From an uncultured Spartobacteria bacterium (lineage in GTDB: Bacteria; Verrucomicrobiota; Verrucomicrobiia; Chthoniobacterales; Chthoniobacteraceae): a stretch of DNA of 64,000 bases. Under the pieces are notes generated by a model, which saw only the letters and a program-made list of their open reading frames with translations, ran no database searches and had not been told where the DNA came from. The stretch covers positions 1-64,000 of the forward strand of contig CAIXGS010000054.1 of the NCBI GenBank assembly GCA_903919125.1. Reading direction: 5' to 3'. How positions within the stretch are numbered: position 1 is the stretch's first letter; the number at the start of each line of letters is the position of its first letter. Shown piece after piece: positions 14,305-22,896 of the stretch. A program made the translations under genes and the position numbers.

Positions 14305-16644
14305 ATGAACTCCCCAGTCCGCTCGTTCGTTTTCTCGTTGCTCTTGTCTGGTTTCGCTCATGCCGCAGACGCGCCGTTAGCGAGTTCCTTTAACCCCGAT
14401 CTGTCGCTGGAACCGCCAGTAATTAACACCCAGCCCGGGCCGGAATACGCCGATGCCGTTCGCCCAGGCAATATGATCCTCGGCATAGATCGCACCCCAA
14501 AAGGGCGTCTCTGGGCCGCGTGGGTCGGCAATGGCGATAGTCCCAACGGGTTCTTCATGCTCGCCACCAGCGACGACGAGGGGAAGTCGTGGTCCAAACC
14601 ACGGGTCGTCATTGATCCCACCGATCCCGAAGGACAACCCAACCGACGTTCCCTTGTCGGTAATTTATGGACGGATCCAATGGGGCGCCTCTGGTGTTTC
14701 TTCGATCAAAGCCTTGGGTACTTTGATGGCCGCGCAGGCGATTGGTACATTCGGTGTGATGATCCTGATGCGGCGGACCCCGTCTGGACAAAGCCTGTGC
14801 GGTTTGCCGATGGCTGCACGCTTAATAAGCCAACAGTGCTGGCCAACGGTGATTGGTTGCTGCCGGTGTCGCTCTGGACGCGGAACTGGATCGGGGCTTG
14901 GAGCGGTGCACGCAATTTTCCTCGGGTCGAGAAGTTCAAGGATTTGCACAAGGATCTAGATTCGATCCGCATGGCGAATGTCTATGTCTCCAGCGACAGG
15001 GGCGAGACTTGGACGCGGCGCGGCGGAGTCGCTTTTCCCGAAAGCCAGTTCGATGAACACATGATCATCGAACGCAAGGACGGTTCGCTATGGATGCTCG
15101 GGCGAACCAACCAAGGTTTGAGCGAAAGCACGTCCATAGACCAAGGTCGGACGTGGAGCGCACCCACACCCAGCTCGATTCGCAACCCGAGTGCGCGTAT
15201 CTTTATCCGCCGCTTGGCATCTGGAAATCTGCTTTTGGTGAAACATGGACCAATCGATGTGGCGCTCTCCAGGCGATCCAATCTGACTGCATTTCTTTCG
15301 CAGGATGACGGCAAATCCTGGGGGACGGGACTGCTTTTGGATGAGCGTTCCGAGGTCTCGTATCCCGACGGCTTTCAAGCACCGGATGGGACGATCCATA
15401 TTCTCTACGATTGGAACCGGCACACCGACGCGGAGATTTTGCTTACGAAGTTTCGTGAAGAAGACATCGTTTCCGGAAAGCTTAGCTCGCCAGGGTCAAA
15501 GTCGCGAATGCTTGTAAACAAAGCATTTGCGCCGCAGTTGCCGCGCGCCATCGTGCCCGATCCAAAATGGACCGCGCAGGCGGAGCAAGACGCGAAAGAG
15601 GACTACAATAGCGTCCCGTATGACGGAGTGACACCAAACAAAATGGTGTGTGACACCACCCTACGCCAGTTGCCGGATGGCTCGTGGATTCTCTTCATGC
15701 TCGCCGGTGGCGACACCGAACCATCGCCCCTGAACTACACCGGAGTTACGCGAAGCAACGACAAAGGACGGACATGGACACCGCTGGAACCCTTCAATGT
15801 AGGGTTTCCGCGCGAGGGAAAAACAATGGGGCAAGGGCCAACAGAACTCATGATTCTGGGCCAACAGAGCACACTCTTTTTCTCCACGCACTCGAAGCAC
15901 TGGGCGAATGACTGGCGCTCGTGGTTTCTGACTAGCGACGATTCCTTTAAGACTTGGAGCATTCCGCAAGAAGTGCCGGGACGTTTAAAAGAGCGTACCT
16001 TCATTCGGAAACACATCGTCACCCGCGATGGTCGCCTCATGATACCTTTCCAGCACTATATCGGTCCCGATGCCGAGCAAGACAAGGCGCCGCTGGATCG
16101 CGCATTCACAAACCCACGTAACGGCGTGCTCATCAGTAGCGACAAGGGCAAGACGTGGACCGAACACGGCAACATTCGCCTTACGCCGAACGATCGTTAT
16201 TTTGGTTGGGCGGAGAACGATCTCTTTGAGCACCCGGACGGCAGGATCACTATGGCAATCAGGGCCGACGGTCTAGGCGGCTTGCTCTACAAGGCAGAGA
16301 GCAAGGACGGTGGTAAAACATGGCCAGAATTCGCCAGCATCACGCCGATACCAAATCCTGGAAGCAAGACGACGCTCTATAATCTCGGGGGTGAAACCGT
16401 CGCCATTTTGCACAACCCGAACAGCAAACACCGCAGCCCGATGGCCCTTTGGATCAGCTTCGACGGAATGAAGACGTGGCCCTACCAGCGCGTCCTGCAA
16501 CAGGAGTCCGTCGATGGCCCCAAGGGAAGAATGAATTACCCCGATGGCTTCGTGAGCGACGACAAACAGTGGCTCCACTTCGCCTTCGATGACAACCGCC
16601 ACCGGGCAGTGCATTACTCGGCGAAGCTCCCGCCGCTTAAATGA
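14305..16644 (+). CDS. Secreted sialidase-family protein with two BNR propellers
   Basis: A 779-residue exported protein; signal peptide MNSPVRSFVFSLLLSGFAHA. It carries at least seven Asp-box (BNR) motifs of the form S-x-D-x-G-x-T-W: SDDEGKSW, SSDRGETW, SIDQGRTW, SQDDGKSW, SNDKGRTW, SSDKGKTW and SKDGGKTW, spread over two halves (about 40-400 and 430-779). That is twice the size of a single six-bladed sialidase domain, suggesting two fused or duplicated propellers. Exo-alpha-sialidases and related hydrolases or lyases remove terminal acidic sugars; the substrate cannot be told from sequence. It is the first gene of a three-gene operon with a kinase and an aldolase, overlapping the next gene by ATGA. 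Confidence 0.85.
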   Translation: MNSPVRSFVFSLLLSGFAHAADAPLASSFNPDLSLEPPVINTQPGPEYADAVRPGNMILGIDRTPKGRLWAAWVGNGDSPNGFFMLATSDDEGKSWSKPRVVIDPTDPEGQPNRRSLVGNLWTDPMGRLWCFFDQSLGYFDGRAGDWYIRCDDPDAADPVWTKPVRFADGCTLNKPTVLANGDWLLPVSLWTRNWIGAWSGARNFPRVEKFKDLHKDLDSIRMANVYVSSDRGETWTRRGGVAFPESQFDEHMIIERKDGSLWMLGRTNQGLSESTSIDQGRTWSAPTPSSIRNPSARIFIRRLASGNLLLVKHGPIDVALSRRSNLTAFLSQDDGKSWGTGLLLDERSEVSYPDGFQAPDGTIHILYDWNRHTDAEILLTKFREEDIVSGKLSSPGSKSRMLVNKAFAPQLPRAIVPDPKWTAQAEQDAKEDYNSVPYDGVTPNKMVCDTTLRQLPDGSWILFMLAGGDTEPSPLNYTGVTRSNDKGRTWTPLEPFNVGFPREGKTMGQGPTELMILGQQSTLFFSTHSKHWANDWRSWFLTSDDSFKTWSIPQEVPGRLKERTFIRKHIVTRDGRLMIPFQHYIGPDAEQDKAPLDRAFTNPRNGVLISSDKGKTWTEHGNIRLTPNDRYFGWAENDLFEHPDGRITMAIRADGLGGLLYKAESKDGGKTWPEFASITPIPNPGSKTTLYNLGGETVAILHNPNSKHRSPMALWISFDGMKTWPYQRVLQQESVDGPKGRMNYPDGFVSDDKQWLHFAFDDNRHRAVHYSAKLPPLK

Positions 16645-17702
16645 GCCGCAAAGATATCTATTATTGGAAATGCGACCGTCCCTCCGCGTTTCACGGCACC
16701 CAAACGCGTGGCGAACCAGATCTAGCGCTGCAGTCGCAACTTGTTGAGGAGTTGCAGCGTTACTTCCATTGCGACTCGGTAGTTCTGAGTGCCGGCGGTG
16801 GGCAAGGAAACCACCTCACATGGGTCGGCCGCGTGGACGGGAAGGAGATGTTTGTGCGCGTCGAAAACGGCCCGGAAATGGACGGTCAACTCGCGGTAGA
16901 ATCCGCCGTTTTGGAGCTTGTGCGCGGAGTGGGCGTTTCGACTCCGCAGGTATATGGGTGTGATGCGTCGCGTAGTCGTGTCCCCTTTGCGTGGCAGGCC
17001 CTCGAAAAAATATCTGCTCCCGACCTCAACCATTGGTACAAGCAAGGCGTGCTCGAGTTGCCGAACATTGCGTTCGCAATCGGTGTCGAAGTGGCGAAAT
17101 GGCAGGCCCTCACATTGCCGGGCATGGGCGTGCTTGATGGCTCACTCAAAGGTTTTCATTCGAGGTACGAGGACTATTACCACCTTCGTCTCGACCAACA
17201 TTTGGGATTCTTGGTCCAAAGAGGTTTGCTGACGCCTCCCGAACGGAGTGCCATAGAAGCCGTGATTAACGAGCACGCCTCGCTGCTTCGCATCGAACAC
17301 GGGTGCTTCGTTCATAAAGACCTCGCACTTTGGAATATCCTTGGGACCCAATCCGAAATCCAAGCCTTTATAGACTTTGATGACGCCATAAGCGGGGACA
17401 CGATGGACGATCTTTCGCTGTTGGCCTGTTTTCACGGCGCTGCGTTCCTCGAACGTGCATTCGATGGCTACCAAAGCGTACGACCGTTGCCAGAAGAATA
17501 CAGACGACGCTTCTGGTTGCACCTGTTGCGAAACATGATCGTGAAGGCGGTAATTCGTGTCGGGGCCGGTTACTTCGATCGTGCCGGGGATTTCTTTCTT
17601 CTCGGTAATGGCGGCGGCGAAGCCTTGCGCAAATTCACCCAAGCCCGACTGCACCTCGCTTTAGAGGGTATCGAAAAAGATTCAGAACTTTCAATTCTAT
17701 GA
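16641..17702 (+). CDS. APH-fold phosphotransferase (probable small-molecule kinase)
   Basis: A 353-residue cytoplasmic protein with the aminoglycoside-phosphotransferase/choline-kinase fold. The catalytic loop reads VHKDLALWNIL (H225, D227, N232; HxDxxxxN) and the metal site IDFDD (D245). Relatives phosphorylate antibiotics, choline, homoserine or sugars. It overlaps the sialidase gene by ATGA at its start and the aldolase gene by ATGA at its end, so the three products should be made together. In that setting the natural substrate is more likely a sugar or sugar acid released by the upstream enzyme than an antibiotic; this is inference. Confidence 0.85.
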   Translation: MSRKDIYYWKCDRPSAFHGTQTRGEPDLALQSQLVEELQRYFHCDSVVLSAGGGQGNHLTWVGRVDGKEMFVRVENGPEMDGQLAVESAVLELVRGVGVSTPQVYGCDASRSRVPFAWQALEKISAPDLNHWYKQGVLELPNIAFAIGVEVAKWQALTLPGMGVLDGSLKGFHSRYEDYYHLRLDQHLGFLVQRGLLTPPERSAIEAVINEHASLLRIEHGCFVHKDLALWNILGTQSEIQAFIDFDDAISGDTMDDLSLLACFHGAAFLERAFDGYQSVRPLPEEYRRRFWLHLLRNMIVKAVIRVGAGYFDRAGDFFLLGNGGGEALRKFTQARLHLALEGIEKDSELSIL

Positions 17703-18439
17703 ATACAAATGCATTGCAACTTGGAACATTCCTCTCCATCGGATCGCCAGCCATCGCTGAATTGGCAGCAGAGTCTGGTTTTGACTGGGTGTTGATTGAT
17801 CTGGAGCACGGCTGCGAATCCGATGGTAGCCTGCCACATCAACTGCGCGCTTTGCGGGGCAGTCGCACCAAGGCGATCGTCCGAGTTGGCGCACCGCATG
17901 CGGAACTGATTTCGCGCGTGCTGGACTGGGGCGCGGATGGCATCATGGTGCCGCACGTGAATTCGGCCGCGGAAGCCGAGGCTATTGTTCAGGCTGCCCA
18001 CTACGCCCCGCGCGGGCATCGAGGATTTTCGCGGACCGTCCGCGCTTATGGTTATGGACTTCGCCCGCCAGGCGACAAAATGCCGATGCCACTCCTTATG
18101 GCCCAAATCGAAAGCGTTGTTGGCGTGACGCACGCCGCTGAAATCGCCCGCGTGGAAGGGGTCGACGTGCTCTTTGTTGGGCCTGCCGACTTACAGTTCG
18201 ACCTCCAGCACCAGCCCGCAGCCGACTGGGACTATGCAGCGTGTCTTCGTTCCGTTGTTACCGCGACTCAGACGGCGGGAAAAGCCGCTGGCATTCTGGT
18301 GCGGGAGTTGACGGATCTTCATTCCCACGTCGACCTTGGCTTCACCCACGTCGCAGTGGATTCCGATTTATCGATCCTCCGAAACGCTTACAGACAAGTG
18401 CTTTCACATGTGGGTCAGTCGTTGTTGCGAAGGCGGTAG
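17699..18439 (+). CDS. HpcH/HpaI-family aldolase
   Basis: A 246-residue class II (metal-dependent) aldolase of the HpcH/HpaI family. Recognisable elements are FDWVLIDLEHG (catalytic histidine), AIVRVGAP (substrate arginine), MAQIES (metal glutamate) and VLFVGPADLQ (metal aspartate). Family members cleave 2-keto-3-deoxy acids such as 2-keto-3-deoxy-rhamnonate or 4-hydroxy-2-ketoheptanedioate into pyruvate and an aldehyde. Here it would finish a pathway begun by the sialidase-like enzyme and the kinase. Its 3' end overlaps the convergent gene 18415-19338 by 25 bp. Confidence 0.9.
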   Translation: MNTNALQLGTFLSIGSPAIAELAAESGFDWVLIDLEHGCESDGSLPHQLRALRGSRTKAIVRVGAPHAELISRVLDWGADGIMVPHVNSAAEAEAIVQAAHYAPRGHRGFSRTVRAYGYGLRPPGDKMPMPLLMAQIESVVGVTHAAEIARVEGVDVLFVGPADLQFDLQHQPAADWDYAACLRSVVTATQTAGKAAGILVRELTDLHSHVDLGFTHVAVDSDLSILRNAYRQVLSHVGQSLLRRR

Positions 18440-19338
18440 GCGGCCTGAAGCATTTCCTTCAGAAGATCGCGATGTTTTGTGATTTCCTGAGCGGTCAGGC
18501 GAATCCGGTATTTGCGGTAACGAGCGTTGTAGTCAATGAGGGTGATTCCACTTTTTTCAACCCGCTCGTCAATTTCGGGCGATTGCGGAAGAATTATCTC
18601 CAAAGTCATCACGTTTTTACGAGGGAGACACAGCGCGAAAAGGACGGACTTTCCGCCAACTTGAAACCCGATATAGGGCTTTTTGTACGTGAGCTGGATA
18701 TCAGGTGACGCAAAACTACGCGCTAGCTCCAAGATCTGGTCCGCCATTTTCACAGCGGTCGGTGTGGCACGGGATTCCCAGTAGGCGCGGTCGGCTGGGG
18801 TGTAGGCCTCCTCATCCTCATCTTCCAAACCACGTTGAGTGGCATCGAGCACCTTCGTAAAAATTAGTCCGACGCCCTCAGGCATCTGAACGGCCCGCAT
18901 CTGGATAGCAATGATAGGAATCGAGCCGTTGAAAAGACCGATGACATTCAGAAAACGGCTAGTGATGTCCTCGGCAATGATAACGGCTATGTGCTCGTAC
19001 TGCGGGTAGCGCTTCCGCTCGATGTCCCAATATTCAAGCGTGCGGATGATGTGGGATGGATCGGTGGCGCCAAGCTGGATTTCGACTTCGTAGCGGGCCG
19101 CAGATTCCGTATCCTGAAGAAGCATGTCGAGGCGACCGGCACCAGGATGGAGGCGTTCTCGATCGCGGACGGCGACATCGCCTAGGCCGAGGATGGATGG
19201 GTCCTCAGCGATGCGGTCATGAATCCAGACTTCGTTGATTTCCTTGGATGCCTTCAGATCGACGGGGGCTATGCGAACATGTTTCATGGGGCGAGGAGAA
19301 GGGGTACGCAAAGAAAAGGGAATTTTGTCAGGAGACAT
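18415..19338 (-). CDS. PD-(D/E)XK-like protein of unknown function (DUF5655-like C-terminus)
   Basis: A 307-residue cytoplasmic protein of a widespread uncharacterised family. The N-terminal half (residues ~35-160) has a restriction-endonuclease-like pattern: LHPGAGRLDMLLQD, then ARYEVEIQLGATD, where the usual E-x-K of the PD-(D/E)XK site is E-x-Q. YWDIERKRYPQYEHIAVIIAEDI and RFLNVIGLFNG follow. The C-terminal ~95 residues (LTYKKPYIGFQVG to YRIRLTAQEI) resemble DUF5655. ATGs at 19338 and 19287 are both possible starts. DNA binding or nuclease activity is suggested but the altered lysine makes catalysis uncertain. Confidence 0.8.
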   Translation of the reverse strand: MSPDKIPFSLRTPSPRPMKHVRIAPVDLKASKEINEVWIHDRIAEDPSILGLGDVAVRDRERLHPGAGRLDMLLQDTESAARYEVEIQLGATDPSHIIRTLEYWDIERKRYPQYEHIAVIIAEDITSRFLNVIGLFNGSIPIIAIQMRAVQMPEGVGLIFTKVLDATQRGLEDEDEEAYTPADRAYWESRATPTAVKMADQILELARSFASPDIQLTYKKPYIGFQVGGKSVLFALCLPRKNVMTLEIILPQSPEIDERVEKSGITLIDYNARYRKYRIRLTAQEITKHRDLLKEMLQAAYRLRNND

Positions 19339-19647
19339 TTCTGGGTCCTAGTGCTGGGGTTGTCGAGTAGGCTGTGAACAATATCAACCAACTGCATGAG
19401 GTGCCGAACGGTGCGTTTCCGCCCGTCTAATAACTAGGTATGCCCGAGTTGTTCGCGAGCGTGGAACCAATGAGTGGGCACCCAAGACCGCAACGGCCGC
19501 AGTGGACAGACATTTTCCGTAGTCACACAATATCTCACAAATCTGACTCAACCTTTCAGCGGTCTGGGTCGTTGATCCCTCACTAATAAAACGGCAATTT
19601 CAGGATCCTCTCACATCTATACTTTGAGGCTCACTCCGAACTACTTT
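19339..19647. other. Gene-free stretch with a repeat variant and an operator-like relic
   Basis: This 309 bp gap between divergent genes must hold both promoters. At 19504-19518 lies GGACAGACATTTTCC, a variant of the seam repeat lacking one base. Eleven bases later AATATCTCACAAATCTG (19529-19545) matches 14 of 17 positions of the antitoxin operator region at 8720-8736. No antitoxin or toxin gene follows. Confidence 0.5.
19504..19518 (-). repeat. Seam repeat variant (GGACAGACATTTTCC)
   Basis: The only copy-like sequence found outside 3.6-9.6 kb. It lacks the leading G residues and the C of GACAGACAC. It is followed by a relic of the module 2 antitoxin operator. Confidence 0.5.
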
Positions 19648-22600
19648 ATGAAATCCAACATTACGCTGGTCGCCCTAGGAATCCTCTGCACCCTGCCTGG
19701 GATTGGGGCGTCTGATGAGGGCCCCGTAACGGCTGCTGACCTGCTGAAGGATGTCACTGTAGCCGATGGGTTTGAGGCCACTATTTTCGCCACTCCAGCC
19801 CAGGCCAATTACCCCGTGTTCTCTGCCGCGGCCCCCGATGGAACGCTGTACGTTAGCTCTGACCGCAATGGTTCCCTTGGGCGCCTGCCAAACATGGGCC
19901 GTGTTCTGAGACTGCGCGATACCAAAGGCACTGGTCAGGCGGACGAGGTGAAAGAGTTTGTCAAAGATGTAGATTCCCCGCGCGGACTGGTTTGGGACAA
20001 GGATCGTCTTTATCTGGTGCATCCTCCGCATTTAAGCGTGTACATCGACAAGGACGGAGATGGCGTGGCCGACGAGGAAAAAGTGTTGGTTAAAAATCTC
20101 GCCTTCACTTTCAAAGACCGCCCTGCGGATCACACGACCAACGGGCTTTCCATCGGCGTGGACGGCTGGCTCTATATCGCTTGCGGCGATTTCGGGTTCA
20201 TGGAGGCTGAGGGAACCGATGGTCGAAAGCTTCAGTTGCGCGGGGGCGGAGTGATCCGCGTGCGTCCCGATGGTACTGGGCTTGAGCTTTTCAGCTATGG
20301 CACCCGCAATATCTTGGAAGCTGCAATCAGCCCGTTGTTGGACGGGTTCACCCGCGACAACACCAACGATGGCGACGGTTGGGACATCCGTTTCCACCAC
20401 TTCACTGGGCTTGAAGACCACGGCTATCCAAAACTCTTCAAGTTTTTTGCCGATGAGCACGTCAAGCCTTTAGCAGATTACGGTGGCGGTTCCGGTTGCG
20501 GCGCGGTTTGGATTGATGAACCGGGCTTTCCCACGGCTTGGAACAACTTGCCCTACACCTGTGACTGGGGACCCGGCCCGCTATTTCGGCACACGGTGCG
20601 TCCAAAAGGAGCTACATTTGAGGAACTTGAAAAGCCTGTTTCCCTCGTCAAAGTCCCCAAGTCGACGGATGCCGACGTCGACGGCATGAGTCACGTTTAC
20701 GTAAACAGTTGGCGCAACGGTGGCTTTGCGTTCAGCACGCCGGACATCGGATTCATCACACGCGTCACCCCAAAAGGGTTTACCCCTGAGCCGCTTCCTG
20801 ATTTCGCCAAGGCTGGCGAGGAGGAGTTGTTGCGCTTGCTTGAAACAAACAGTCATCGCCGCCGCTTGGAAGCACAGCGCGAATTGCTACGCAGAGGGCT
20901 CACCCCCCCCGGCATCGCCGCGCTTGAAGCTTTGAGTGCGAATTTGCAGAAACCTTTGGCAACTCGTGTGGCAGCCGTATTCGCCCTTAAACAAGGAAGA
21001 GGCGAGAGCTCGCATCCGTTCCTTCTTAGATTATGCGAAGACCAAACAATCGCAGCATGGGCCATTCGCGCGCTGGGTGACCGCTGGGATCAAGTGGCAA
21101 ATGTCCCCACCGAGCCGATTGCCCGTCTCGGACTTAAGAGCTCGGACGCTCGTACGCGGCGCGAAGCGGCCGGCACGCTGGCTCGTATAGGGAAAGAGGA
21201 TCTTGCATCAGCTATTGCGCCGTTAATGGAAGACGCGGACGAGGTGGTCGCACATACCGCGGTTCAGGCGCTCATTCGTCTGAAGGCAATGAAAGCCACG
21301 CTGGCGATCATAGACCGTCAGGATGCTACGGAAGCGCTGCGCAATGGGGGTTTGCGCGTTCTACAGGCGATTCATGAACCAGCCGTTGTGGACGCGTTGG
21401 TGGCGCGGTTGGAGCATGAAGAAAATAAGGGACGGCGTTTGGGACTGTGTCGCGCATTGAGTCGTTTGTATTCTGTCGAAGGCGAATGGAAGGGCGATTC
21501 TTGGTCGACGCGCCCCGACACACGGGGGCCTTACTACCAGCCTGAAAAGTGGGCTCAATCAGACCGAATTGGCGAGGCGCTTCTGGCTGCGCTCAATCGA
21601 GCTGACGCAGAAGAGGCCGCAGCACTAAGTTCGGAGTTTGGCCGGCATCGCATCAAACCGGGAGACGCCATTGGGAAGCTGTTAAAACTGGCGGAGATCA
21701 ACACCGCAGTTCTACCCACCTTGGCAAGGCAATTGTCCCAAGAGGATAGCGTTCCTGCGCAGGCGATTCCACTACTTCTAAAAATCATACGAGACAACGA
21801 TCAGCCAACGTTCACGCGCGCAATGGCTGGAATTGCCCTCGCAAAATCTGACGGCACTGACGCGCTCATGGATCTATACGAGATTCTTCCAACCATCCCC
21901 AACGGCGGTAATGGTTCTGATTTGGACAAGGCCAAGAATGCGTTCTACAACGCTCCAAAATTGGAAAACTTCCATCAACATTTCGAGGAAGTGGCGGCGA
22001 CTGAAAAGGGAGACAAAGCAAAGCAGGCGGACGTTGTTCTCATTAAGCTGGCCAAGCGCTCCACGGGCGCGCCGGAGTCTCGGATCATGTCGCAAAAAGC
22101 GCTCGAGGACGGGTGGATGGCGAGTCCAGCACGGCGCCGTCAGATCATGTCGGCGATGATGGCAGCGCGCACCACGCTGAACTCGCTGGAGATTAAAATT
22201 GTCGAGGCGTTGAACGATCCCGATGTTGCCGTGCAAAAAACCGCCGCAGATGCAGTGAAGGCGCTCAGGCTGAATACGGACAAAATTCTCGCCTCCTCAA
22301 AACCCGCCGGCCCGCCAATTAGTACGCTCAAGGGAGAAGATGTGATTCACCAAATTGTTAGCGTGAAGGGAGAACGCAGTCGCGGCGAACAACTCTTTAC
22401 CCAGCAGGGTTGTGTGAACTGCCACACCGTCGCTCAAGGTCAGCCTCTCAAGGGACCTTACCTCGGAACCATTGCGCAAACTTACAATCGGACTGAATTG
22501 GCGGAAGCCATTTTGTACCCCAACAAAACCATTGCCCAAGGGTTCGCGACCAACGTCTTCACCCTCAAGGATGGTTCGGTGCAAATGGGCTTTGTCGTGC

Positions 22601-22791
22601 AAGAGGGAGCAGACAAAATCATGGTGCGCAATATTGCCGGTCAGGAAATTGCCATCGCCGTGAATCAGGTGGCCTCACGTGCCACAGATCCAAAATCCCT
22701 GATGCCCGAGGGGTTGATTGGAAATCTTGCAGTGAAAGATTTTGCGGCGCTCTTGGACTATCTCGAGGCGCTTGCCAAGGGGGGCAACTAG
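19648..22791 (+). CDS. PVC-type heme-binding protein: propeller, HEAT repeats and C-terminal cytochrome c
   Basis: A 1047-residue exported protein; signal peptide MKSNITLVALGILCTLPGIG, start at 19648. Residues ~40-390 form a glucose/sorbosone-dehydrogenase-like beta-propeller (FEATIFATPAQANYPVFSAA, DHTTNGLSIGVDGWLYIACG, YGTRNILEAAISP). Residues ~400-850 are HEAT-like helical repeats. A mono-heme cytochrome domain ends the protein (QGCVNCHTVAQGQ; first cysteine near residue 922) with LYPNKTIAQGF downstream. Such PVC proteins are believed to oxidise sugars or alcohols in the periplasm and pass electrons through the attached heme; the substrate is unknown. Confidence 0.9.
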   Translation: MKSNITLVALGILCTLPGIGASDEGPVTAADLLKDVTVADGFEATIFATPAQANYPVFSAAAPDGTLYVSSDRNGSLGRLPNMGRVLRLRDTKGTGQADEVKEFVKDVDSPRGLVWDKDRLYLVHPPHLSVYIDKDGDGVADEEKVLVKNLAFTFKDRPADHTTNGLSIGVDGWLYIACGDFGFMEAEGTDGRKLQLRGGGVIRVRPDGTGLELFSYGTRNILEAAISPLLDGFTRDNTNDGDGWDIRFHHFTGLEDHGYPKLFKFFADEHVKPLADYGGGSGCGAVWIDEPGFPTAWNNLPYTCDWGPGPLFRHTVRPKGATFEELEKPVSLVKVPKSTDADVDGMSHVYVNSWRNGGFAFSTPDIGFITRVTPKGFTPEPLPDFAKAGEEELLRLLETNSHRRRLEAQRELLRRGLTPPGIAALEALSANLQKPLATRVAAVFALKQGRGESSHPFLLRLCEDQTIAAWAIRALGDRWDQVANVPTEPIARLGLKSSDARTRREAAGTLARIGKEDLASAIAPLMEDADEVVAHTAVQALIRLKAMKATLAIIDRQDATEALRNGGLRVLQAIHEPAVVDALVARLEHEENKGRRLGLCRALSRLYSVEGEWKGDSWSTRPDTRGPYYQPEKWAQSDRIGEALLAALNRADAEEAAALSSEFGRHRIKPGDAIGKLLKLAEINTAVLPTLARQLSQEDSVPAQAIPLLLKIIRDNDQPTFTRAMAGIALAKSDGTDALMDLYEILPTIPNGGNGSDLDKAKNAFYNAPKLENFHQHFEEVAATEKGDKAKQADVVLIKLAKRSTGAPESRIMSQKALEDGWMASPARRRQIMSAMMAARTTLNSLEIKIVEALNDPDVAVQKTAADAVKALRLNTDKILASSKPAGPPISTLKGEDVIHQIVSVKGERSRGEQLFTQQGCVNCHTVAQGQPLKGPYLGTIAQTYNRTELAEAILYPNKTIAQGFATNVFTLKDGSVQMGFVVQEGADKIMVRNIAGQEIAIAVNQVASRATDPKSLMPEGLIGNLAVKDFAALLDYLEALAKGGN

Positions 22792-22896
22792 TCAGTTAAG
22801 CTAGATGCTTCCAGCACGCGATTGGGGCGCTAGATCAAGGCGCACGTTAAGAAGTTTCCCCCTCTTCCCTCCCAATGTGATATTGCCTAAATCTCC

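Noticed and set aside
16641-17702. Antibiotic resistance role for the APH-fold kinase
   Set aside because: The catalytic motifs fit the broad family, but its position between a sialidase and an aldolase in a coupled operon argues for a metabolic substrate.
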